64,000 bases of DNA from DASQEH01 sp963765725 (GCA_963765725.1 CAVXXI010000003.1:682001-746000); one strand, 5' to 3'; shown: positions 16,628 through 25,554, counted from the first letter of the stretch. The notes: generated by a model not told the origin, from the letters alone. Translations and numbers: made by a program.

Positions 16628-17545
16628 GTGAAGCTCGGCTTTCTGACCGCTTGCCTGCCGGGCCTGGCCCTCGAGGAGATCGTCGCCTGGGCGGCCGAGA
16701 GCGGGTACCAGGGACTCGAGGTCGCGTCGTGGCCGCGGGTGCAGGGTCGGGACTGGGAGGCGAGCCACCTGGAGGTCGCCGGCTTCACCGCCTCCGACGC
16801 GGAGCGGACCCGAGCGCTCTTCGAGCGGCATGGCCTGGACATCTCCGCTGTCGCCTACTACGAGAACAACCTGCACGCGGACCTCGAGCAGCGAGCGGCG
16901 ATTCACGACCACCTGCGTGCGTGCATCGACGCGGCGGAGCTCCTGGACTGCGGGCTCGTGGGTACGTTCATCGGTCGCGACGTGACCGCGTCGGTCGGAG
17001 ACAACCTCCGGCTGGCGGAGTCCGTACTGCCGCCGCTGGTCGAGTACGCGTCGGCCCACGGCGTGCGCCTCGTCGTCGAGAATTGCCCGATGGAGGGCTG
17101 GCACCCGGACGGGTACCCGGCGAACCTGGCGTACTCGCCGGAGCTCTGGGACTGGATCGGCTCGCTCGGCTTCTACCTCAACTACGACCCCTCGCACCTG
17201 GTCTGGCTGGGGATCGACCCGGTCGAGGCGCTGCGTAGCAACGCCGAGATGATCCTCCACGTGCAGGCGAAGGACGCCCAGGTGGACGAGCGCGCGCGCA
17301 ACCGCTACGGCGTCTTCGGCCGCATGGTCGACCGGCCGACTCCGTGGGACGCCGGCTGGTGGCGGTACCGGATCCCCGGGCTGGGCAGCGTCGACTGGGC
17401 CGGCGTCGTCGACGCGCTGTACGAGAGCGGCTTCGACGGGTTCGTCTCGGTCGAGCACGAGGACCCCATCTGGAGCGGTACCCCCGCGAAGGTCAAGCAG
17501 GGCCTGACCATCGCCCACCGAACGCTCAGCCCGCTGCTCGTCTGA
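16628..17545 (+). CDS. sugar phosphate isomerase/epimerase (second TIM barrel)
   Basis: A 305-aa protein starting at GTG. It has the same superfamily fold as the 13419 gene but a different subfamily: KLGFLTACLPGLALEEIV at the start and YQGLEVASWP after it. Candidate metal ligands are Glu in LVVENCPMEG, Asp/His in NYDPSHLVWLG, His in ILHVQAKDA and Glu in VSVEHEDP. It starts about 80 bp after the family B repeat array and continues into the glycosidase-like gene 32 bp later. It would act on the same kind of oxidised sugar as its neighbours. Confidence 0.87.
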   Translation: MKLGFLTACLPGLALEEIVAWAAESGYQGLEVASWPRVQGRDWEASHLEVAGFTASDAERTRALFERHGLDISAVAYYENNLHADLEQRAAIHDHLRACIDAAELLDCGLVGTFIGRDVTASVGDNLRLAESVLPPLVEYASAHGVRLVVENCPMEGWHPDGYPANLAYSPELWDWIGSLGFYLNYDPSHLVWLGIDPVEALRSNAEMILHVQAKDAQVDERARNRYGVFGRMVDRPTPWDAGWWRYRIPGLGSVDWAGVVDALYESGFDGFVSVEHEDPIWSGTPAKVKQGLTIAHRTLSPLLV

Positions 17546-17577
17546 GCCGCGACCCGTCTCAGGAAGGCAGGCCTCCC

Positions 17578-19722
17578 ATGCAGCGTGGCGTCTACTTCGA
17601 TGCCTGGTTCCCCCGGCAGCACTGCTACCACCCGAGCCTCCCGCCGCGTCGTCTGCGCATGGTCGACGACCTCGTGGACTACCGGGCGACCGTCCTCGTC
17701 TGGGCCTCGATGGGCGGTGGCTCGCTCGCGCTGCCGTACCTGGAGCAGGAGGCCTTCGGAGCCGTCGACGCACGGTCGAGGTTCTACGGCTTCGTCAACG
17801 ACAGCGAGTTCATCGCCGAGTGCCACAAGCACGGGATCGCGGTGTTCGGCATCGTCTTCGAGGCGCAGGGCTGGGAGTTCCCCGTCGAGCTGAACGACGA
17901 CGAGGACACGGTCTTGTCGCTGAACGAGCTGCGAGGGGTCGGGCATCGCGACTGGATGGGCCTGCGCGAGTTCGGCCAGAACCGGTACCCGAAGCTCTGG
18001 GACCCGGTCGAGAAGTACTTCCCGGACGGTCTCGTGAACAGCGACGGTGAGCCGGTCACCGACATCATCGAGGAGTGCTGTTCGCGCGACATCCACCAGG
18101 TCGCCTGCCACGCGCAGTGGGTGGAGTGCCCGGACCGCGAGCACCAGTGCTTCTACATGGACCGGAACAACCCGGTCTGGCGGGAGTACCTCAAGGCCGT
18201 CATCCGGATCCAGATCGACGCCGGCGTCGACGGCATCCAGCTCGACGAGGCCGAGCTGCCGATGGGGGCGTTCCAGTACGGCGCGTGCTTCTGCAAGGAC
18301 TGCATGAAGGGCTTTCGCGCCTATCTGCAGGACCAGAGCGCCGAGGAGCGCAGCCCGGAGCTCGCCGGCACCGACCTCGGCAGCTTCCACTACGGCAGCT
18401 GGCTGCTCGAGCGCGGCTACGACTTCAAGCAGGACCGGGCGGGCACGCCGCTCTTCGGCGACTACTACCGCTTCCAGTGCCGGGCGATCAAGACGTACTT
18501 CGCCGAGCTCGCCGCGTACGCACGCGAGTACGGCCGGTCGCAGGGCCGAGACGTCCTCGTCTCGGGCAACTTCTTCAACCTCGACCCGTCGTACCTCGCG
18601 CTCGCCGACGACGTCGACCTGCTCATCACCGAGATGCGCAACACGACCTACCGCCAGCCGGAGTGGTACCGCTACGTGGCCGGGTTCGCCGGCGACAAGG
18701 ACGTCGTCGTGGTCGAGAACCCGTACGGGGGCGTCGTCCCCGAGCTCGTCGCCAAGCTGCGCGTCGGCCGCGGCTACGACCTGTTCCGGCTGTCGCTGTA
18801 CGAGGGGGCGGCGTTCGGTACCAACATGACGGTCCCATACGGCGCCTGGATGGGCAGCACGATCCAGGACTCGTACAGCCCGCCGCACGAGCTGGCGACC
18901 GAGATCCAGACCTTCCTCGCCGAGCATGAGCACCTGTACAGCCGGCACTCGCTCAACAGGGTCGCCGTCGTCTTCAGCGTCGAGAGCACACGTGAGCTGA
19001 TCAGCCGCGCCGACGCCAGCGACAACCTGCTGAACTCCCGCGACGAATCCGTCACGGTGCCGTACCGGGTCGTCACCCAGGGGCTCGCGGCGGCATCGGT
19101 GCCGTTCGACGTGGTGCTGTTCCCGGACGGGGTGACGGCACCGGACCGCGTCGTCGCCGACTCGCTCACCCGCTACGACACCCTGGTGCTGCCGGACTGC
19201 GCCTTCCTCACCTCCGGGCAGGCCGCCGCCGTCGGCGCGTACCTGGCCGCGGGCGGGTGCGTCGTAGTGACGGACCGGTTCGCCGACAACCTGCCCGCCG
19301 ACGAGCGGGGCGCGCTGCTTTCCGCGCCGGGACTCGAGCGGGCGGACGTGACGGATGTCGACGCGCTGCTGCCCCTCGGCCGCCAGGTCGAGGTCGGTGC
19401 TCCCGTCGGTGTCAACATCCACAGCCTCGCCGACGGCGCGGCGGCGGTCCACCTCGTCAACTTCGACTACAACGAGGCCGCCGACCGGGTCGAGACCCTT
19501 CACGATGTGGCGCTGACCGTGCGGCTGGGGTCGCCCCTCACCCGCGCCACCCTGTACGGCAGCGACGGTGACATCACCGACCTCGAGGTGAAGAGCGACG
19601 AGGCGAGCTCTTCCGTACGCCTCGACCGGCTCGGCCTGTACGGCATCGTGGTCTTCCACGACGAGAGCAGCCCACACATGCAGCCGCGGGCGGGCCTCCG
19701 TATCGCGGGGAGCACGTCATGA
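17578..19722 (+). CDS. large glycoside hydrolase-like protein with beta-galactosidase-type trimerisation domain
   Basis: A 714-aa protein with an AGGAAGG box before the ATG. The first 430 residues read as a TIM-barrel glycosidase: MQRGVYFDAWFPRQ, a cysteine-rich middle segment around IIEECC and FCKDCMKGF, and an acidic candidate catalytic stretch GVDGIQLDEAELPMG. Residues 460-590 (LNRVAVVFS, then YDTLVLPDCAFLT and GGCVVVTDR) resemble the amidotransferase-like trimerisation domain of GH42 enzymes, and a beta-sandwich end follows. There is no signal peptide, so it acts in the cytoplasm on imported oligosaccharide or glycoside. The family is not firmly identified. It overlaps the next gene by ATGA. 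Confidence 0.75.
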   Translation: MQRGVYFDAWFPRQHCYHPSLPPRRLRMVDDLVDYRATVLVWASMGGGSLALPYLEQEAFGAVDARSRFYGFVNDSEFIAECHKHGIAVFGIVFEAQGWEFPVELNDDEDTVLSLNELRGVGHRDWMGLREFGQNRYPKLWDPVEKYFPDGLVNSDGEPVTDIIEECCSRDIHQVACHAQWVECPDREHQCFYMDRNNPVWREYLKAVIRIQIDAGVDGIQLDEAELPMGAFQYGACFCKDCMKGFRAYLQDQSAEERSPELAGTDLGSFHYGSWLLERGYDFKQDRAGTPLFGDYYRFQCRAIKTYFAELAAYAREYGRSQGRDVLVSGNFFNLDPSYLALADDVDLLITEMRNTTYRQPEWYRYVAGFAGDKDVVVVENPYGGVVPELVAKLRVGRGYDLFRLSLYEGAAFGTNMTVPYGAWMGSTIQDSYSPPHELATEIQTFLAEHEHLYSRHSLNRVAVVFSVESTRELISRADASDNLLNSRDESVTVPYRVVTQGLAAASVPFDVVLFPDGVTAPDRVVADSLTRYDTLVLPDCAFLTSGQAAAVGAYLAAGGCVVVTDRFADNLPADERGALLSAPGLERADVTDVDALLPLGRQVEVGAPVGVNIHSLADGAAAVHLVNFDYNEAADRVETLHDVALTVRLGSPLTRATLYGSDGDITDLEVKSDEASSSVRLDRLGLYGIVVFHDESSPHMQPRAGLRIAGSTS

Positions 19723-20702
19723 GGATCGCCGTGTTGACCGCTCGGTCGACGTTCGAGCTCCAGGACGTGCCGATGCCCGTGCTGGCTCCCGACGAGGTGC
19801 TCGTCAAGGTCGCCATGTGCGGCGTGTGCGCCTCTGAGCTCGAGCCGTGGGACGGGGACGGCGGTGCCGAGTACCCCCTGTACCTCGGGCACGAGGTCAG
19901 TGGCACCGTCGTCGACGCCGGACCGGACGCAAGCGGAGTCTCAGTCGGTGACCCGGTCGGCGTCTGGGTGACGTCTCGAGGGTTCGGCGAGTACGTCGCC
20001 GTCAAGGCCGAGTACTGCCGGCCGGCCGGTGACGTCCCGCTCGATCTGGCGCTTGCCGAGCCGCTCGCCTGTGCGGTCAACGCCGTCGACCTCGCCGACG
20101 TACGCCTCGGTGACGACGTGGTGCTCATCGGTGCCGGGTTCATGGGCAACCTCGTGCACGAGTTGGTCTCTTTGCGGGGCGTCCGGTCGCTGGTCGTGGC
20201 CGACACCCGTACGGACGCATTGGAGAAGGCCTCCGAGCTGGGTGCCACCCGTGTCGTCCACGTGCCCGCCGAATCCCTGGCGGACGTCGTCGCGGAGGTC
20301 ACCGGGGGCCGGGGGGCCGACGTGACCTTCGAGTGCACGGGCACGCAGGGCGGGCTGGCCGGAGTCGGCGACGTGACCCGGATGAGTGGGAAGATCGTCC
20401 TCGTCGGCTACCACCAGGGCCGGCCGCGCGAGGTCCCCCTCGGGTACTGGAACTGGATGGCGTTCCAGATCGTGAACGGTCACTTCCGGGAGGTGTCCAC
20501 GATCATGCGCGGGATGACCATGGGCATGCGGCTGCTGACCTCGGGCGCCGTGTCGACGGCTCCGCTGGTGACGCATCGTTTCCCGCTGCACCGGATCGGC
20601 GACGCCTTCTCGGCGGCACGCGACAAGCCGCACGGGTTCGTCAAGGCGGTCGTCGTCGTCGGTGACGACGACAGTGGGAACTCGGCCGGCGGCGGAGGCT
20701 AG
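19719..20702 (+). CDS. zinc-binding dehydrogenase (MDR family)
   Basis: A 327-aa medium-chain dehydrogenase. The catalytic zinc region is AMCGVCASELE with YLGHEVSGTV; the Rossmann fold is VVLIGAGFMGNLV. The four-cysteine structural zinc lobe of classical alcohol or sorbitol dehydrogenases is absent: the chain goes straight from GDPVGVWV to GFGEYV. This places it among shorter MDR sugar/polyol dehydrogenases. It overlaps the glycosidase-like gene start-to-stop. Its stop codon overlaps the convergent lacI stop in the four bases CTAG. Confidence 0.88.
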   Translation: MRIAVLTARSTFELQDVPMPVLAPDEVLVKVAMCGVCASELEPWDGDGGAEYPLYLGHEVSGTVVDAGPDASGVSVGDPVGVWVTSRGFGEYVAVKAEYCRPAGDVPLDLALAEPLACAVNAVDLADVRLGDDVVLIGAGFMGNLVHELVSLRGVRSLVVADTRTDALEKASELGATRVVHVPAESLADVVAEVTGGRGADVTFECTGTQGGLAGVGDVTRMSGKIVLVGYHQGRPREVPLGYWNWMAFQIVNGHFREVSTIMRGMTMGMRLLTSGAVSTAPLVTHRFPLHRIGDAFSAARDKPHGFVKAVVVVGDDDSGNSAGGGG

Positions 20703-21730
20703 GCCGACTCCCGGTGGATGAGCGGGCAGGGCAGCACGACGGTGCGCCCCCCGTCGGTGTAGTGGCCGAGCATCCTGCTCAGCAACAGCTCCCCGGCTGC
20801 GCACCCCGTGTCGTAGGCAGGGTTGCGTACCGTGGTGAGGGTCGGGCTGACGATGGTGGCGGCGTCGACGTCGTCGAAGCCGACCACGGCGACGTCGCCC
20901 GGGATGGCGAGGCCCAGGTCACGAGCGGCGTCGACGGCGCCGATGGCCGTCAGGTCGTTGGCGCAGAACACCGCGTCGGGCCGTTCGACCTGCGCCATCA
21001 GGGAGTGCATGGCCCGCCGACCGCCCTGCCGCGTCCAGTCGCCGCGGATCATGAGGGCGGGGTCGAAGGCGAAACCGTTCTCGACCAGCGCACTGCGGTA
21101 GCCCTCGTCTCGGGCCGGACCGGACTCCGGCGGCCCCTGGATCATGGCGACGCGCGTGGCCCCACGGGAGATCAGGTGCGCGGTCGCGAGCCGCGAGCCG
21201 ACCTCGTCGTCGGCGGTGACCAGGTCGGCCCGCGGATGGTCGAGGGCCCCTCCGACGTACACGATCGGGGTGCCGAGCGGGGCCGGCCTCGACCCGTTCG
21301 CGGCCAGATTCACCGAGGCCATCACGATCCCGTCGACGCCTCTGTCGAGGACGTCCTCCAGGAACGTGTTCTCCCTCTCGGCGAGACCGTCGGTGTTGCA
21401 GACGTAGGTGCCGTAGCCGGCGTCGTACACGCCGTCGGCCAGGCCGCGGGTCAAGACGCTGTAGAACGGGTTCGTGATGTCCGGTACCACGACCGCCACC
21501 ATGCGGGACCGGCTCGTGCGCAGGCTTCGCGCGATGTTGTTGGGGCGGTAGCCGAGCTGGCGGATCGCGTCCTGGACGTGTCCCCGCGTCGCCTCGCCGA
21601 CCATGCGCTTGCCCGAGAGCACATGGGAGACGGTTGTCGGGCTCACCCCCGCCAGGTCGGCGACCTGGGCCAGCGTCACGCGCGACTTGTCGGGGACCGA
21701 GCCCTGCGTCTCCTGTGGAGTGAACGCCAT
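20699..21730 (-). CDS. LacI family transcriptional regulator
   Basis: A 343-aa repressor. The HTH and hinge are VTLAQVADLAGVSPTTVSHVLSGKR, with RSLRTSRSRMVAVVVPDITNPF opening the periplasmic-binding-protein-like sugar sensor, and GDVAVVGFDDVDAATIVSP near the end. It lies between the catabolic genes and the ABC importer and is the best candidate to bind the central-CG palindromes at 7021-7034 and 23147-23162. It converges on the MDR gene and is separated from the divergent AraC gene by a large repeat array. Confidence 0.93.
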   Translation of the reverse strand: MAFTPQETQGSVPDKSRVTLAQVADLAGVSPTTVSHVLSGKRMVGEATRGHVQDAIRQLGYRPNNIARSLRTSRSRMVAVVVPDITNPFYSVLTRGLADGVYDAGYGTYVCNTDGLAERENTFLEDVLDRGVDGIVMASVNLAANGSRPAPLGTPIVYVGGALDHPRADLVTADDEVGSRLATAHLISRGATRVAMIQGPPESGPARDEGYRSALVENGFAFDPALMIRGDWTRQGGRRAMHSLMAQVERPDAVFCANDLTAIGAVDAARDLGLAIPGDVAVVGFDDVDAATIVSPTLTTVRNPAYDTGCAAGELLLSRMLGHYTDGGRTVVLPCPLIHRESA

Positions 21731-21860
21731 GGCTCTCCGATCTCAGGCACGCTCCATCGGCGGGCTGATTCCCGCAGGGCTTGAACTGTCCCACACAAGC
21801 CCCGGTGCGCGCGAGGGTGATCTGCGCGACCCGGGTGCCACGACGCAACGTCGTCCGACC

Positions 21861-22130
21861 CCGCCGAAGAGTCAGGTAATTCCCGCTCAAGGGTCAGGTA
21901 ATTCCCGCCCAGGGGGTCAGGTAATCCCGGCCCAGAGGTCACTTCGGTCCCCGCCCAGGAGTCACTTCTGTCCCCCAGGGATCACGGAGTAGCGTCCGAG
22001 CCGCAGGAAAGACCCACATGTCTCCCATCGCCGTACGGGTTGACTTCTCGGCGGGAAGGACGTGACTCCTCGGCGGTACACACGTGACTCCTCGGAGGTA
22101 CAGACGTGACTCCTCGGAGGGAAAGGACGT
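21861..22130. repeat. head-to-head 22-bp repeat array (family A) between divergent regulators
   Basis: Five direct units (CGCCGAAGAGTC followed by AGGTAATTCC, then drifting copies with GTCACTTC) run from about 21861 to 21976. After about 60 bp of non-repeat sequence, three and a half units appear in the opposite orientation (GGACGTGACTCCTCGGCGG and variants, 22040-22130). The arrangement is the same as at 8419-8676, but here it separates two divergent regulatory genes rather than convergent ones, so simple termination does not explain it. Confidence 0.83.
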
Positions 22131-22151
22131 CGGATGTCGCGGATGGCCGGA

Positions 22152-22164
22152 TACAGTCGACGAG
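22152..22164 (+). promoter_or_regulatory. leaderless -10 of the AraC gene
   Basis: TACAGT (22152-22157) lies 7 nt before the ATG at 22165, with no Shine-Dalgarno between them. This is the usual arrangement for an actinobacterial leaderless transcript, and it decides the start codon against the longer frame from 22084, which would run into the repeats. Confidence 0.6.
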
Positions 22165-23010
22165 ATGCGGAGCAGAGGGCCGGTCGTCGAGCCGGTCGAG
22201 CGGTACACCGTCGACGGCCTGCTCGCCCGCGATGCCGAGATCCGGGTCATGCGTCCGGAGCTCGGCCCGGTCGCCGTCCACTGGCACGACTTCTACGAGC
22301 TCGGGTTCGTCATCGCCGGGACCGCCCGCCACGTCCTGAACGGGGTGGAGCAGATCGTCGACCCGGGCAGTGTCTTCCTGCTGACCCCGACCGACTTCCA
22401 CGAGCTGGTCCCCACCACTGACGGGCCTCTGACGTGCTACAACGTCGTGATCGACGCCAACGCCGCCGAGCGGGAGCTCGACGAGCTGCTGCCGTCGAGG
22501 ACGGGCTGGCCGCCGGCCGTCGTCGAGAGCTTCGACGAGGCCGAACCCGACTTCCGCAGGCTGTGGGACGAGTCCGTGGCGGGTCGACCCGGCTCGCCCG
22601 CCCTGATGGCCGCGGTACTGCGCTGCATCTTCATCGAGCTGATCCGCAGGCGTGACCCGAGCGCTGCGGGCGCCGAGCAGGAGCCGCTGCCCGGGGCGCA
22701 GGCCGAGATCCGGCGTGCGGTGCTGTACGTCGACCGCCACTTCCGTGAGCCACTCACGCTGGCCGCGGTCGCGGCGCAGGCCCACTTGTCCGCGAACTAC
22801 TTCAGCGAACGTTTCCGACAGGCCACCGGTACGCCGTTCCAGGCGTACCTTCAGCAGCGTCGGCTGCGGTTCGCCCGGTCTCTGCTCGTCTCCACCGACC
22901 TCGGCGTCACCGAGGTCTGCCACGCCGCGGGCTTCAACAGCCCGTCGTACTTCGGCCGTGCCTACCGCCGCCGCTACGGCGAGGCGCCCTCGGCCGGGCG
23001 AGCGTCATAG
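22165..23010 (+). CDS. AraC family transcriptional regulator
   Basis: A 281-aa regulator. The N-terminal cupin sensor (AVHWHDFYELGFVIAGTARH) occupies about residues 25-110, and two C-terminal HTH motifs follow (LTLAAVAAQAHLSANYFSERF and VTEVCHAAGFNSPSYFGRAYRRR). It is typical of sugar-responsive activators. It lies just upstream of the ABC importer operon in the same direction, and divergent from LacI, so the importer may be under both activation and repression. The start is placed at 22165 from the leaderless -10. Confidence 0.92.
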   Translation: MRSRGPVVEPVERYTVDGLLARDAEIRVMRPELGPVAVHWHDFYELGFVIAGTARHVLNGVEQIVDPGSVFLLTPTDFHELVPTTDGPLTCYNVVIDANAAERELDELLPSRTGWPPAVVESFDEAEPDFRRLWDESVAGRPGSPALMAAVLRCIFIELIRRRDPSAAGAEQEPLPGAQAEIRRAVLYVDRHFREPLTLAAVAAQAHLSANYFSERFRQATGTPFQAYLQQRRLRFARSLLVSTDLGVTEVCHAAGFNSPSYFGRAYRRRYGEAPSAGRAS

Positions 23011-23108
23011 AAGCATGCCGCCGACCAGACGCCCCGGCGGTGGTGACCGGGAGGACCCCGGCCCGTCGACCAGGGTCCCAAACGTGACCAGGCTGTAGCC
23101 GCAATCTA

Positions 23109-23162
23109 TTGACAACCCCGGTCGCGTGCACGACGCTTGGCCGAACTGCCAAACGATTTGCA
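23109..23162 (+). promoter_or_regulatory. promoter/operator region of the sugar ABC operon
   Basis: A perfect -35 TTGACA is at 23109-23114; the -10 about 17 bp on is poor (GACGCT), which suggests dependence on an activator. Downstream, TGCCAAACGATTTGCA (23147-23162) is a LacI-type palindrome with central CG, 12 of 16 symmetric. It would block transcription just after initiation. The nearby LacI and AraC regulators are the natural candidates to act here. Confidence 0.55.
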
Positions 23163-23227
23163 CGCCCTGCGGTGCACTTCCCTGGCTGCGTTCTGTTTCG
23201 GTCGCCGTCTTAGCGAGGAGCTGGTCC

Positions 23228-24535
23228 GTGAAGAGTCCCAAGTTGCGTAGAGCCCTGCTGGCCATCGGGCCGGTCCTCGGGCTCTTGGCCGTCGCCAGCT
23301 GCGGTGGGGGCAGTTCCTCTACGAACACCGATGCCGGCAAGGGCAGCGGCACGGTGAAGGCGCCGACGAAGCCGGTGACGATCACCTTCCAGTCGTGGGT
23401 CAACAACGACCAGATGAAGAAGTTCGCCGCCGACTTCCACAAGAAGAACCCGACCATCACCATCAAGCTGGAGAACGTCAACGCCGACAGCGCGAGCACC
23501 AAGCTGACGACCCAGATCGCCGCCGGCGAGGCGCCCGACACCGCGTATCTCGACCTCGGCGACGTGGCCGACTTCGCCTCGCGGCAGGCGCTGGTCAACC
23601 TCGACAACTACATCGGCCGCAGCAGCGTGGTGAAGCCCGCCGACTTCATCCCCGCCTTCAAGACCCCGGTGACCTACAACAACAGCATCTGGGGGCTCCC
23701 GTTCGACGGCGAGACGACGGGGCTCTTCTACCGCACCGACCTCTTCAAGGCGGCCGGCATCAAGTCGCCCCCGAAGACGTGGAGCGAGTTCTACAACGAC
23801 GCGAAGAAGCTCACCATCCCGTCCAAGAAGCAGTACGGCTTCGCCTTGTTCGCCAACGAGGCGTACTACTACTGGTACCCGTGGCTGTACCAGGCCGGGG
23901 GAGACCTGCTCTCCAAGGACGGCAAGAGCATCGCCTTCGACAGCCCAGCGGCTCAGAAGGCCGCCGAGTTCTACGTCAGCCTGGTGAAGTTCGCGCCGCC
24001 CGACTACCTGAACTCCGACTCCTACACGGGCGGCGCAGCATTCGCCAACGGGCAGTCGGCGATGTACATGGCCGGCTCCTGGTTCGCCAGCTACATGGAC
24101 AGCAGCTTCCCGAAGATCAAGGGGAAGTGGAACACCGCTCCCCTTCCGAGCGGTGCGGCGGGATGCAAGACCACGACCGCCGGGGACGCCCTGGTGATCA
24201 CGTCGAACACCAAGAACGCCGACGCCGCCTGGAAGTGGATCGAATACCTCGACTCGCCCAAGAACGTCGGCCTGTGGACCTACGGGTCGAAGGACGGCAG
24301 TGAGCTACCGCCCTTGCAGTCGCTCCTCGGTGACGCGGTCAAGACCAAGCCCGTGCTGAAGGGCTTCGTCGACCTGATGAAGTGCGGCGTCTCGGGCACG
24401 GTGTCGAACCCGAAGTTCCCGAAGGTCCAGGAGGCTCTCAACACCGAGCTCGGCAAGGCGTTCTACGGTGACGAGACAGCCAAGCAGGCCCTCGCGAACG
24501 CCGCTCAGCAAGGCCAGCAGATCCTGGCGCACTAG
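23228..24535 (+). CDS. extracellular sugar-binding lipoprotein of an ABC importer
   Basis: A 435-aa protein starting at GTG with GAGGAG 7 nt upstream. A lipoprotein signal ends at Cys25 (LAVASCGGG), so it is anchored outside the membrane. The mature chain follows the family 1 solute-binding fold: VTITFQSWVNNDQMKKF, NPTITIKLENVNA, the hinge-region GLPFDGETTGLFYRTDLFKAAG and a late MYMAGSWFASYM. It binds the sugar or oligosaccharide for the two permeases that follow. No ATPase is in the operon. Aromatic residues AYYYWYPWLYQ suggest an oligosaccharide-stacking site. Confidence 0.93.
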   Translation: MKSPKLRRALLAIGPVLGLLAVASCGGGSSSTNTDAGKGSGTVKAPTKPVTITFQSWVNNDQMKKFAADFHKKNPTITIKLENVNADSASTKLTTQIAAGEAPDTAYLDLGDVADFASRQALVNLDNYIGRSSVVKPADFIPAFKTPVTYNNSIWGLPFDGETTGLFYRTDLFKAAGIKSPPKTWSEFYNDAKKLTIPSKKQYGFALFANEAYYYWYPWLYQAGGDLLSKDGKSIAFDSPAAQKAAEFYVSLVKFAPPDYLNSDSYTGGAAFANGQSAMYMAGSWFASYMDSSFPKIKGKWNTAPLPSGAAGCKTTTAGDALVITSNTKNADAAWKWIEYLDSPKNVGLWTYGSKDGSELPPLQSLLGDAVKTKPVLKGFVDLMKCGVSGTVSNPKFPKVQEALNTELGKAFYGDETAKQALANAAQQGQQILAH

Positions 24536-24618
24536 CTCGCCGAGATCGTCGGAAAGATCAGCGTGCGGCCGACCCGGGCTCCGGCCCGGGCCGGCCGTCT
24601 GAACAGGAGGCTTGCCTG

Positions 24619-25554
24619 ATGGCCACCGCGACCCTGCCGAGGCGGATCAACAGCCGAAAGCGCGGCGTCCGCTACAAGTTCCGGCAGATGGGCCGGGAGT
24701 GGAACGCGTACCTGTTCCTCGCGCCGGGGCTGATCCTGTTCTCGGTCTTCACCGTGTTCGCGCTGATCTACGCGTTCTACCTGACGTTCCACGAGTGGAA
24801 CATCCTCCAGCCGGCCAAGCCGTTCGTCGGGCTGCAGAACTACCGCGACATGCTCCACGACCAGCAGTTCAAGCAGTCGGTCATCAACACCGCGTACTTC
24901 ACCGGTGGCTCGATCCCGCTCACCATGGCGATCGGGCTCGGTGTCGCTCTGCTGCTCAACCAGCCCCTGCGTTTCCGGGGCCTGTTCCGCACGATGTACT
25001 TCCTGCCGGTGGTGACGCCGTTCGTGGCGAGCGCCATCCTCTGGAAGTGGCTGTACAACGGTGACTACGGACTGTTCAACTTCTACCTGCTGAAGGTGCA
25101 CCTCATCCAGCAGCCGCTGCTCTTCTTGTCGTCGAAGAACCTGGCGATGCCATCGGTCATCTTGATGGCCATCTGGGGCGGCGTGGGGTTCTCGATGGTG
25201 GTGTACCTGGCCGGGCTCCAGTCCATTCCCGAAGAGCTCTACGAGGCCGCCAAGATCGACGGGGCGAACGCGTTCTCGAGGCTGCGCTACATCACGATCC
25301 CGATGCTGGCCCCCACGACCCTCTTCCTGCTGGTGATCGGGATCATCGGCTCGTTCCAGATCTTCACCCAGATCTTCGTCATGACCGGCGGCGGTCCGGT
25401 CGGGCGTACGACCACGGTTGTCTACTACATCTACCAAAGCGCCTTCACGTACTACGAGATGGGGTACGCGAGCACGCTGGCTTACGGCCTGTTCGTCCTG
25501 CTGTTCGCGGTGACGCTCCTGCAGCTGCAGCTCTACCGGAGGGCGGACGCATGA
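24619..25554 (+). CDS. sugar ABC transporter permease (MalF type)
   Basis: A 311-aa inner-membrane protein with six predicted helices, starting with YLFLAPGLILFSVFTVFALIY. The cytoplasmic EAA loop is EELYEAAKIDGANAFSRLRY, where it docks on the shared ATPase. It overlaps the second permease by ATGA and lies 83 bp after the binding protein. It imports the sugar bound by the 23228 lipoprotein. Confidence 0.93.
   Translation: MATATLPRRINSRKRGVRYKFRQMGREWNAYLFLAPGLILFSVFTVFALIYAFYLTFHEWNILQPAKPFVGLQNYRDMLHDQQFKQSVINTAYFTGGSIPLTMAIGLGVALLLNQPLRFRGLFRTMYFLPVVTPFVASAILWKWLYNGDYGLFNFYLLKVHLIQQPLLFLSSKNLAMPSVILMAIWGGVGFSMVVYLAGLQSIPEELYEAAKIDGANAFSRLRYITIPMLAPTTLFLLVIGIIGSFQIFTQIFVMTGGGPVGRTTTVVYYIYQSAFTYYEMGYASTLAYGLFVLLFAVTLLQLQLYRRADA

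Noticed and set aside
17305..19677. A 790-codon open frame on the minus strand opposite the glycosidase-like gene
   Set aside because: It is the GC-rich shadow of the plus-strand gene: low-complexity Val/Arg/Glu-rich composition, no family motifs, and the plus strand has clear domains.
20699..20702. The LacI and MDR dehydrogenase stops overlapping as a sign of an annotation error
   Set aside because: Both proteins end at family-typical lengths; the four bases CTAG simply serve as stop codon on each strand.
22084..22164. An AraC start at 22084, adding 27 residues
   Set aside because: The extension begins inside the repeat array and has repeat-derived codons; the ATG at 22165 has a leaderless -10 at the right distance.
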